This document shows positions 8,555-15,223 of a DNA stretch of 15,223 nt, piece by piece. The stretch's first letter is position 1, and each line of letters begins with the position of its first letter. Origin of the DNA: Bisporella sp. PMI_857 (lineage: Eukaryota; Ascomycota; Leotiomycetes; Helotiales; Helotiaceae); assembly GCA_021307315.1 (NCBI GenBank), contig JAJSPD010000234.1, positions 1-15,223 of the forward strand. The letters run 5' to 3'. The notes under the pieces are model-generated. The model saw only the letters and a list, made by a program, of their open reading frames with translations, was not told the origin of the DNA and did no database searches. A program made the translations under genes and the position numbers.

Positions 8555-8598
8555 TTCAACTATTCAAACAGTATTTAAATACTAATTGAGTAGTTGAG
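8555..8598. repeat. 44-bp AT-rich inverted repeat
   Basis: Arms 8555-8576 and 8577-8598 match at 18 of 22 positions by my count, with no loop. The centre AGTATTTAAATACT is a perfect 14-bp palindrome. It lies in otherwise featureless sequence between the two minus-strand ORFs, and could extrude a cruciform or be the centre of a small palindromic element. Confidence 0.65.
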
Positions 8599-8701
8599 TA
8601 GCTTTCGGTCATACTGAACGCCAACAAGTCAACCCTCTAAATTCAAAACCATTCCCAGCAAAATCTATCTCTATCTCTCCTGGCCTGTAATACCACACAC
8701 G

Positions 8702-9342
8702 TTACATGCCAGCTTTGCAGATCTTAACGGCCGCGGCAAGTTTCTTCTGGTAAGCACTCGGGACAGCAGACTTCTGCACCTTTTGGCAAAGCTTAGGCAC
8801 ATTCATTGTTTTGTAGCCCGAGATTTTTTTCATTTCTTTAAAAAAAAGGCTAGTGGAGCAGGCGGCTTTCATATCACAAGCTATGATTTTGTTGTACATA
8901 GCACGTTGCTGAAAGATGCCGATGCTGTCATGATCGGATCCGAAACCATCACGTGGGTAGTTCAAAGATTTTGGGACTTTCTTGTTAGCAAGAATTCTAA
9001 TGCCAGACTGCTTAGTAATTAGCTATTGTGTAAAGAAAAAAAAAAGGTATTTTAGAAGCCCGAAAGCACGAACCTCAGTCAGAGCGGTGGTAATCGCAGT
9101 TTGGCAACCGTGAATGCCGAGCTTCTCTTTTTTGACTTCGGCAATGATAGCGCGGGCATTCCTTGTTTGAACAGCATTCAGCCCAGGAAGGTTGGCACGT
9201 TTTCCGAGCTTATAGTTCTCATCAAAGCCAGCCGTAAAGTCTTCCTGAGCATCAATGTCCCGGATATCAACATCTAAAGGAGCAGCGAGAACAGAGGTGG
9301 AGCTGAGGCAGCAAGAATGACGAGAAGCATAGAAGTCTTCAT
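8702..9342 (-). pseudogene. Secreted lysozyme-like (SLT-fold type) protein, two exons, frameshift in signal peptide
   Basis: Predicted role: an extracellular lysozyme/transglycosylase-like hydrolase acting on glycan cell wall; this is inference from the pattern. Exon 1 (9342-9074) starts with an ATG having A at -3 and a hydrophobic signal sequence (MKTSMLLVILAA). After the signal come GFDENYKLGKRANLPGLNAV and CQTAITTALTE. Intron 9073-9008 is removed in phase 0, giving TALTESGIRILANKKV, with the Glu in the position of the lysozyme-fold catalytic Glu. Exon 2 has NYPRDGFGSDHDSIGIFQQR, the S-x-G-I-F-Q-Q-R signature shared with related actinobacterial and fungal secreted proteins, and ends KICKAGM. 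Five Cys fall in the mature part. The whole would be about 191 residues. At 9307-9308 one base appears missing, so the ATG frame stops after 22 codons while all downstream sequence is intact in the other frame. It is a very young pseudogene or an assembly error. A solo LTR lies 178 bp upstream. Confidence 0.75.
9008..9073 (-). other. Intron of the lysozyme-like gene (66 nt)
   Basis: On the minus strand it runs from donor GTTCGT to acceptor AAGCAG, with a GCTAAT branch-like site close to the 3' end and a long T-run before it. Splicing joins TALTE to SGIRIL without a frame change. An earlier acceptor (ACAATAG) would add LITKQ and fits the family less well. Confidence 0.75.
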
Positions 9343-9515
9343 TTTGGAAAATGCTTGAGAAAGAGCTGATAGTTTTTATGAAAATGAGAAGACAAAAGAT
9401 GTTGGAACATCGATATCACCTACTACGTGGCCAAAGCGTATCTTGAAACACGCATACAGTACCTTCTTCAATTAAGCGATTAAGGATCTTGGTTAGTCGC
9501 GGTGTGGTTTATAGT
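9343..9515 (-). promoter_or_regulatory. Upstream region of the lysozyme-like gene
   Basis: Read on the minus strand, the 40-70 bases before the ATG are pyrimidine-rich with a TATA-like CATAAAAAC, as is common in fungal promoters. The solo LTR beyond it limits the original promoter to about 170 bp or displaces distal elements. Confidence 0.3.
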
Positions 9516-9520
9516 AACCT

Positions 9521-9779
9521 TGTAACGACGCAAGGAATCACGGGCTAGAATAGAGCCATATGGGAGTGCGTACAATAGGCTGATAGTGATTGCCTTATAG
9601 GTCTACCTACGAAGGATACAAAAACATGAGGAACAACTGTAGAGAGTAGGAGCAGGCCTTTATATAGGCGACTCCAACTCTACTCCGTATTGGCTCTGAA
9701 ACCCCTCATACCCTGTTCATCAACCTCCTGATCCCGTGCCATGACCTCCGTTCGCACCTTGGGCATACCGGTTGTTACA
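9521..9779 (+). mobile_element. Solo LTR, family A copy 1 (259 bp) with TSD
   Basis: Ends are TGTAAC and GTTACA, a perfect 6-bp inverted terminus. The 5-bp target duplication AACCT flanks it exactly (9516-9520 and 9780-9784). A TATA-like TATATAG is at 9661. No internal retrotransposon sequence remains, so it arose by recombination between two LTRs. The first 117 bp are identical to the copy at 12160. Gypsy-like by its ends; the superfamily is not proven. Confidence 0.92.
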
Positions 9780-9784
9780 AACCT

Positions 9785-10695
9785 CGGTAAAATTTTAAAT
9801 AACATTTGTGGCTGCGACGTTTGTGGCTGCGCGTACCTTGCTAGAAAATTCCTATTTCCCGACAGCCTCTGATCAAGTTTTGTTGTAAATTAACTAGAGA
9901 GTCATGTGTCACGCACTTGAACGAAGGGTGTCGTTCACGTGACCGAACGTTATATAACTCGTAGTTTCACCGTAGTTGAACTTAACCTCATCAATCACTC
10001 ACTCAAGAATAATAGCACTCACGTCAGGAAGTGGTGGTGCCCGTATTAGAGTGAACCACAGTTTCAATTTATTTTATGTCACGTTTGTTTTCTAACATGG
10101 TCCTGAAATATATCTCAACCACGCTTTTATGACTACAACGTATCAAATTACTCAAACAGTTATATTATTATATACACAGCGGTTAGCCACAATTGAGCCA
10201 CTAGCTGACCAACCAGTTTCAGCTGACAGCCAATTTTATTGAAGCCCACTGACATTCAATTCAAGCTAACAAAATGACACCAGCATTTCAATACTTAATT
10301 CAAGAGATTCAAACAATGTTTGTTCGATTTTAATGTACAGTGTAGTATTTTACTGTAATTACGATTACGAATTGCTAAAACTTCAACACAGAATAATAAC
10401 ATAAGTTACCTAAGTTAAAGCTCTGATGTTGTAATAGAAAGGGAGTCACGGAGCTTTCAGAGAGTATGGGGTAAATAAGTCAATTGCTGAAAGTTATAGA
10501 ACCTAAACTACAGGAGCGAATCCCTCTACTTATAGAGATGTGATACTCACGCCGAGTATCACATATGTAAGTAGATTCATCATCGAAAGCAAAAGTACGT
10601 ATGCATCTTGCCCAAGCATACCTACAACTTCCCCAATAGGCTAGGTATGATCCTTAGACCTAGCCTGTTCAACATCTGATCTCATCTACAGAGAC
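9785..10695. other. No gene; possible degenerate LTR fragment and a hairpin
   Basis: Positions 9907-9960 (TGTCACGCAC..., with TTCACGTGACC and TTATATAA) look like the left part of another gypsy-type LTR, but no matching right end or target duplication was found. The remainder to 10520 is AT-rich with no coding signal. A hairpin at 10526-10574 is listed separately. Confidence 0.3.
10526..10574. repeat. Strong hairpin-forming inverted repeat
   Basis: The inner stem is a perfect 11-bp match, ATGTGATACTC (10538-10548) with GAGTATCACAT (10554-10564), around the 5-nt loop ACGCC. A further outer match, CTACTTA (10526-10532) with TAAGTAG (10568-10574), extends it. It lies about 120 bp beyond the stop of the minus-strand gene ending at 10696, where a 3'-end signal could sit. 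No function is established. Confidence 0.75.
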
Positions 10696-11280
10696 TCAAC
10701 CGCCATATTGATCTTTTCTTTCAAACTCCCTCCACTCCTTTCTCTCTGTCTTAAAATCCTGCATTTTAATAGACATAATAGCATGACACATATCACCAAC
10801 ACCTTTCTCTCGAGAGTCTTCAAACACTTTCACAATATCGATGCGTGAGAGAACTTTATCCGAAGCGGGCTTCTTGCCATATCCCCCATATCCCAATTCT
10901 ATGACTCGGCTTTCGGTATCGTGTTTCATATTTAAGCAAACGCGGCTTAGCGTAGCCTGAAGACAATTTGAAGGACGTGGATCGTTAAACACCCTTATCT
11001 GAAACGATTCGAACTTGATATCGCTAATAGCCCAGTTGCATGTAACAATTGTTTTTTCATTGTCTGGACACACTACTTTATCCTCTTTGCAGGTTATTAC
11101 GCGGCGTAAAAGATTGCAATATATAATCCGGAGAGCTGAGGGCTCTGGGACAGAGGCTGAAATTGACTGTAGTTGGAATGTATGGTTCTTGTCGCACGGT
11201 GTACCACTGAAACAATAAGGCCTTTCGGTGGCGAGAGGATTTAATTTCTCAACTAAATCGGGGAAATGGCGTTTGGACAT
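10696..11280 (-). CDS. Uncharacterised single-exon protein (194 aa)
   Basis: An intact frame runs from an ATG in a good context (CAAAATGTC) to TGA, with a TATA box about 130 bp upstream, so it looks like a functional gene. I do not recognise the product. It has no signal peptide or membrane segment. It begins MSKRHFPDLVEKLNPLATER, contains nine Cys spread across the protein (among them YCFSGTPCD, ITCKEDKVVCP and TCNWAI), a Gly/Tyr-rich turn (ELGYGGYGKKPASD), and a highly charged C-terminus (TERKEWREFERKDQYGG). The Cys spacing might suggest metal or disulfide bonds but fits no finger pattern I know. Nothing in the neighbourhood indicates a role. It may be a lineage-specific gene. Confidence 0.55.
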   Translation of the reverse strand: MSKRHFPDLVEKLNPLATERPYCFSGTPCDKNHTFQLQSISASVPEPSALRIIYCNLLRRVITCKEDKVVCPDNEKTIVTCNWAISDIKFESFQIRVFNDPRPSNCLQATLSRVCLNMKHDTESRVIELGYGGYGKKPASDKVLSRIDIVKVFEDSREKGVGDMCHAIMSIKMQDFKTERKEWREFERKDQYGG

Positions 11281-11405
11281 TTTGACGGGAGCTTGTTTGA
11301 TTATATTGAGGTAGAGGGTAATGTCGAAGGAGAAGATAGAATAGAAGGTGAAGGTTTCGAAGAAGATGTTTGTGGAAGGACTGCGAGTATGGGTGTGAAT
11401 ACGTG

Positions 11406-11415
11406 CTATATATAG
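11406..11415 (-). promoter_or_regulatory. TATA box for the 10696-11280 gene
   Basis: The palindrome CTATATATAG sits 126-135 bp upstream of the minus-strand ATG at 11280, a distance that fits a fungal core promoter. Being palindromic, it does not indicate a direction. Confidence 0.5.
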
Positions 11416-11920
11416 TTAGCCTCATTCAGGCAACAAAGGGTCAGCTTCCCCCCTTCTACAAAGGTAAATCGGCTTAGCCATAATGGTGCTAGTGTGGAGG
11501 ACACTTGTGGCTTAGTATAAGATCTTATGAGCCCCATTTAAGATTACGAAGCTGTGATGTTTCAACTTCTATTTCTAGGAGGAATATTGCTCTGTATTGA
11601 AACTGTACTGAAGCATAACTTACTGTATGAATCCGAATCAAACCATGACTGCTTGAAAAGGGAGTGCTGTACGGAGTAAAGATAGAATTGTATCATCTGG
11701 AAGTAGTGGACAGCCGAAAAGAGCTCCAAAAATGGGGCAGTCCGAAATTGGCGGTGGTCAGCCAAAAAAAATAAAAATTGGCTATCCGTGCTGTGGCTCA
11801 CAACAGTGTGACCTGCCGCCCGCAAAACTTCGCAAAGGTACTGTTGGCCTCGTGCCTTGTCCTCCATCCAAGGGTCATCCGCGAAGGAGACTAGTGATGC
11901 GCTCCAGTGCCCAGGCACCA
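11416..11920. other. No gene; possible transposon-end-like segment (11707-11800)
   Basis: Positions 11707-11800 carry repeated short motifs (GGACAGCC, GGCAGTCC, GGTGGTCAGCC, TTGGCTATCC) interleaved with A-rich runs, resembling subterminal repeats of fungal Tc1/mariner elements. It shares the 12-mer CCATTTTTGGAG (minus strand, 11724-11735) with 325-336. A minus-strand 119-codon frame across it looks accidental. No partner terminal repeat was found. Confidence 0.3.
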
Positions 11921-11949
11921 TTGATTGATTGATTGATTGATTGATTGAT
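11921..11949 (+). repeat. (TTGA)n microsatellite
   Basis: Seven perfect TTGA units plus one base. It is probably the tail of the adjacent LINE-like fragment rather than an independent microsatellite. Confidence 0.95.
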
Positions 11950-12100
11950 CTGTTTTACGTCCTGGCGGGGGGTACGATACAAGTGCTTTGCAAGTGCTAC
12001 ATGGCCCCCTAAGCTCCGAAACCGAAGAAAAGACGCCGGAGGATGGGCCTCCAGTAGGGTATAGTCATTCGACTTCAGGTATATACAGATACCAGCGTTG
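11921..12100 (-). mobile_element. Probable 3' end of a non-LTR retrotransposon (LINE)
   Basis: Read on the minus strand, a unique stretch ending CCAGGACGTAAAACAGA runs directly into about seven TCAA repeats (the TTGA run at 11921-11949 on the plus strand). A unique 3' untranslated region ending in a short tetranucleotide tail is the usual form of a 5'-truncated LINE, and Tad-type fungal LINEs have such tails. No reverse-transcriptase coding sequence and no target duplication are visible, so the left limit of the element (about 12100) is a guess. Confidence 0.4.
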
Positions 12101-12159
12101 TGCCCTAACTGCTAGCATAAAAAGCGATAAAATAGAAAATCTGAGTGAAATACAAAAAC

Positions 12160-12419
12160 TGTAACGACGCAAGGAATCACGGGCTAGAATAGAGCCATAT
12201 GGGAGTGCGTACAATAGGCTGATAGTGATTGCCTTATAGGTCTACCTACGAAGGATACAAAAACATGAGGAACAACGGTAGAGAGTGGGAGCAGGCCCTT
12301 TATATAGGCGACTCCGACTCTCCTCCGTATCGGCTCTGAAACCCCTCATACCCTTATCATTACCCCTTGCTCCTGTATCATGGTCTCCGTGTCGCACTTT
12401 GAGCATACCGGTTGTTACA
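12160..12419 (+). mobile_element. Solo LTR, family A copy 2 (260 bp) with TSD
   Basis: Same family as 9521-9779: TGTAAC/GTTACA termini and a perfect 5-bp target duplication AAAAC (12155-12159 and 12420-12424). TATATAG is at 12301. Identical to copy 1 over the first 117 bp, then differing at roughly 20-25 positions and one single-base indel in the remaining ~142 bp. Confidence 0.92.
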
Positions 12420-12527
12420 AAAACAATCTAAAGCATGTCGGCGCCTTCCTCTTTTGCGCTGCCCTCCTACGCTCCTTGGCCTCTGCAACAGTCTATTATG
12501 TGTGTGTGTAGTACCGTATTAATTGGG

Positions 12528-12607
12528 TTATAAGACCATGGTCCTATAGCTAATTTATCGTCTTTTGGTTAGCTGGGTAATGGTCTTATAAGATGAGATG
12601 GTCTTAT
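12528..12607. repeat. Inverted repeat with a third direct copy
   Basis: TTATAAGACCAT (12528-12539) pairs perfectly with ATGGTCTTATAA (12580-12591), and ATGGTCTTAT recurs at 12598-12607. Inside, AGCTAA (12548-12553) pairs with TTAGCT (12569-12574). It lies about 115 bp before the pogo-type transposase start and could be that element's subterminal transposase-binding repeats, or a small separate MITE. Confidence 0.65.
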
Positions 12608-12722
12608 CTTAATTTTATTACGTAATCCGATGCCCGAGCCCCTATTTTCACTTCTTAGCCACCTATATCCTAAGTGATTTATATACTTATTTGCCTCTAA
12701 ATCGCTGTATTCGATCACAAAT

Positions 12723-14104
12723 ATGCCTCCAGTTGCTCCCCCTGGCTCGTCGCCGCTTCTGCCAGGCCAGTCAACCCTTGAAATAGCTCTTGATGGAGGT
12801 CTTGGTGTAAAGTGCCCCGCACGAGAATCTCGCCCTGGTCCCGACCCCCGAAAGAAGCCTCGTAGCTCTGATACTGTATTAAATCGCCGTCTCGCTGGTG
12901 GAAAGAGCGAACTCCAGGTTCTTCAACAATTTGCAGAATGGCGTATTCGATCGGAAGGAGGAGAGCCTGGGGATCAAGAGATTGCGCAGAGGGTTGTAGA
13001 GAATATTGAAGGCGATGGAGTTATGGAACCTGAAGAGGAAGAGACCGGGGATTATAAAGGGAAACGATATAACTATACTCGAGAGCATAAGTTAGCTGCT
13101 ATCTCGTACTTTCAGAACACATGGAGGAAGGGAAACCCAGAGAAGAAAGAGGAGGATTTCGTACGAATTTCTAATCGTTATGCTGCGAAAAAGCTGAAGA
13201 TCTCTCGTAAGATGCTTCGTGATTGGGTGATAACTAAAGAAAGGATTATCAATCAAAAAGCTGGCACGAAACGTTACCGTGTAAAGAATACTATAGTAAA
13301 AGAGCAGGAGATGGAGAAAGAGCTGAACAAGCGGTTTCTAGAGCTCGAGACCTAGGCCGTAAAATCTCATTCAAATGGTTCTTGAGACACGCTCACGATA
13401 TATACGCAAAACTCTATCCCCAAAGAGTAATACGTAATGAAAATGGGAAGAAGGCGTACTTGGATTTCCGCTTTTCCACTAACTGGTTCAGAGGCTTTAA
13501 ACGCCGCTATTCTATCTCTCTTCGAACTGGAACGAAAAAAGCACAAAAGCCACCAGAGGAATTGCGAGAGGTGATTGAGGAGTGGCTACGGTACAATCGG
13601 CGTATGACCGTGCAAATAATTGACGTTAATAGCGAAGCTGAAAGCGTGAGAGAAGCTGCTGGAAGTATTGAGACCGCTATCACTACTACAATTAACGCTG
13701 CTTCTACTATACCACGTAAAGTTGGACGATTTTATCTTTCCGAGATTTCTAATATGGATCAATCACCTTTGCCTTAGGAGGTACAAAAAGGGAGAACTTA
13801 CGCAACCAAAGGCTCTAAACAGTGCTTATTCGTACTGCTCGTTCTGGATGGGACAAGCGCCAGTGTACTCTCCAGATTCTCGTTTTTGCAGACGGCGTTC
13901 AGCGCTGTAAACCTCTTCTTATATATCGAGGAAAGCCAAATTCCAAAGATTCACGAAGAACAGCTGAAAAGAAGAAATATAACCCTGGCGTTGTAGTTAT
14001 TTCAACGAGAAAGCATATGCGAACACCAAGACTACTATTGACTGGGTTAAATCACAGTTCTCGCACGCTTCCGCTTTCCTTTATCTGCTAACGAACCTCG
14101 ATTC
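12723..14104 (+). pseudogene. Pogo/Tc5-type (CENP-B-like) DDE transposase relic
   Basis: A Tc1/mariner-superfamily transposase of the pogo/jerky type. The N-terminus (ATG 12723) is a Pro-rich and acidic leader, then a Psq-type helix-turn-helix (YTREHKLAAISYFQNTW ... AAKKLKISRKMLRDWV). Next is a CENP-B-like second DNA-binding region (FRFSTNWFRGFKRRYSIS), then the first catalytic Asp in ISNMDQSPLP. The DDE core continues as RSGWDKRQCTLQILVFADGV and KPLLIYRG, and the sequence ends at LSANEPRF. The second catalytic Asp and the remainder are absent, so it is truncated and dead. Four single-base deletions break it: after 13343, in the A-run 13817-13819, in the T-run 14000-14002 and at 14078-14079. 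A TAG stop stands at 13775. After each shift the protein resumes in register, so decay is recent. Right flank: an LTR-like sequence begins 40 bp on. Confidence 0.88.
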
Positions 14105-14144
14105 CACATAAAAACAAAGAAACAAAAAAACCTGTGTCTGCAGC

Positions 14145-14346
14145 TGTAAGGTGCTGGAGTAGTGTGCACAAGTCAACTGCAATTCTGATACAAGACTAAT
14201 CTCTACCCTCTCTACTACGTCCCGAGTCCCCTACTTATACCCTCCGTACCCCTGGCGGCTCCCCACGTGCCCATACATGCCCAACATCATGGCTCTTACC
14301 GAGCCGCTCCTTGCCCCTTTAGCACGTGACATCCTGGCACCTGACA
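14145..14346 (+). repeat. LTR-like element, family B (202 bp)
   Basis: The termini TGTAAGGTGC (14145-14154) and GCACCTGACA (14337-14346) are inverted over 10 bp with one mismatch. Its interior is pyrimidine-rich with ACTTATACC as the best TATA-like site. It is unrelated in sequence to family A. The flanking pentamers differ (GCAGC versus GATAC), so there is no target duplication. Confidence 0.5.
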
Positions 14347-14435
14347 GATACTATTGCAAGCCGATACTAAAAGTAGGCAAACTTTTATGTCGGAGTTCGG
14401 TTTAGCGTTTCTGAATTCGCACACTTATTACTGTT

Positions 14436-14456
14436 GGTATCACTCTCTGTGATACC
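14436..14456. repeat. Short perfect hairpin
   Basis: GGTATCAC (14436-14443) and GTGATACC (14449-14456) pair perfectly around a TCTCT loop. The stem shares the GTGATAC core with the hairpin at 10538-10564. No adjacent gene explains it. Confidence 0.6.
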
Positions 14457-15223
14457 TTTTCGTATTGGTGACTTGCAATAGCTTAAGTCGGTTACCCACG
14501 GGGCACGTAGCACCGCGATCTCAGCGCAGTGCTATATATGCTCGTTGTAGGTGGTTGACTTGTTCTTTTTTTTTGTTCTAAGTTACATCCTACGAGCGAG
14601 AACTTAAATACATTCAGGTGGTGGCCTGTGCGTCATAAGGCATTCACATGACTTTGTACAAACAATTACAATGATTAAATTACTAACTTCAAAGTACAGA
14701 GCTGTTCTCCGAATGCTTTATGAGCTTGAACGAAGTCCCCCTATCAATCATATGATTCTTGGCACCAACCTATTATTATGCTCTCATTTGATTACATCAC
14801 ATCGCATATAAGTGCTGGCCATGTCAAGCGTTCTGAATAGAGAAGATGGCGTCGATCGCCGGACTTATGAAGATCAGTGGGGATATTGTCCCAAAAAAGG
14901 TAAAAATTGTGGTTTCCACGTTTCAAATCCTTCTAGACGCATCATCACATAGATTTGTTCCAATAGATCGCGTAGCACTAATTGTATTTGTTGAAGATTG
15001 GTAGATGTTTTTCTTTTTTTTTTGAGGGATTATTGGTAATTTTGAAAGCGCATAATGTGTGACGAAGCATCCTGGAGCGATGATAATTCAGTTCCATGCA
15101 TTCTCTTCAGAATTCATCTCACGAACGGAAGGGGTGGGAATGTGCTGCACATCCTCGCGCTTACGGTGGACCCAGTTATGAGACCTGACTCTCTGTCTTT
15201 ATAAAGCCCCGATCTGAGCTAAG
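14457..15223. other. Mostly featureless right edge; one short ORF
   Basis: No recognised gene. A 43-codon plus-strand ORF at 14821-14952 (MSSVLNREDGVDRRTYEDQW to a TAG) contains a possible donor GTAAAA at 14900 and could be a first exon of a gene running out of the window, but no second exon was found. T-rich runs at about 14567-14575 and 15009-15023 carry no other signal. Confidence 0.25.

Noticed and set aside
9905..10279. TGTCACGCAC ... AATGACA as a complete LTR
   Set aside because: The flanking pentamers do not match, and the right end is one of several possible TGACA occurrences. Only the left part looks LTR-like.
11562..11921. 119-codon minus-strand ORF beginning in the TTGA repeat
   Set aside because: The ATG abuts the LINE-like tail. 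It crosses a transposon-end-like segment and has no recognisable domain, so it is more likely accidental.

Overview
The window looks like a transposon-rich, gene-poor stretch of a filamentous ascomycete (Pezizomycotina) nuclear genome. The evidence is short GT-AG introns of about 49-66 nt with CTAAT/CTAAC-like branch sites, remnants of Tc1/mariner and pogo-type transposases, TG...CA solo LTRs with 5-bp target duplications, and a secreted lysozyme-like gene of a type I associate with fungi. A finer taxonomic placement cannot be made from the sequence. Long stretches show no coding signal.

Layout, left to right. 1-1340: non-coding sequence with a ~36-bp tandem duplication, a cluster of hairpins (540-738) and one orphan exon-like segment. 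1341-2055 (+): a 5'-truncated, frameshifted Tc1-like transposase. 2056-3334: nothing recognised. 3335-4667 (+): the most interesting locus, a Skp1-like domain whose second half runs in one open frame directly into an F-box, followed by a long uncharacterised tail; two good introns are visible, and one internal join is unresolved or broken. 4818-5342 (-): overlapping weak ORFs of unknown nature. 5364-5655: possible solo LTR. 5900-6830: degenerate purine-rich repeat modules. 7168-7298: a hexamer-based satellite fused in frame to an unknown ORF ending at 7883. 8139-8387 (-): an exon-like unknown ORF. 8702-9342 (-): a two-exon secreted lysozyme-like protein with a one-base deletion in its signal peptide. 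9521-9779 and 12160-12419: two solo LTRs of one family, each with a perfect TSD. 10696-11280 (-): an intact single-exon orphan gene with a TATA box. 11921-12100 (-): a likely LINE 3' tail. 12723-14104 (+): a pogo/Tc5-type transposase relic with four single-base deletions and a stop. 14145-14346: a further LTR-like sequence. The remainder shows no gene.

The host-type loci (Skp1-F-box, lysozyme-like, the orphan at 10696-11280, weaker ORFs at 4818, 7215 and 8139) are spaced apart and do not form a cluster. No joint pathway is indicated. Almost every frameshift I can place is a one-base change in a short homopolymer run, so some 'breaks' could be assembly error rather than decay. The pogo relic is dead regardless, because its 3' third is missing.
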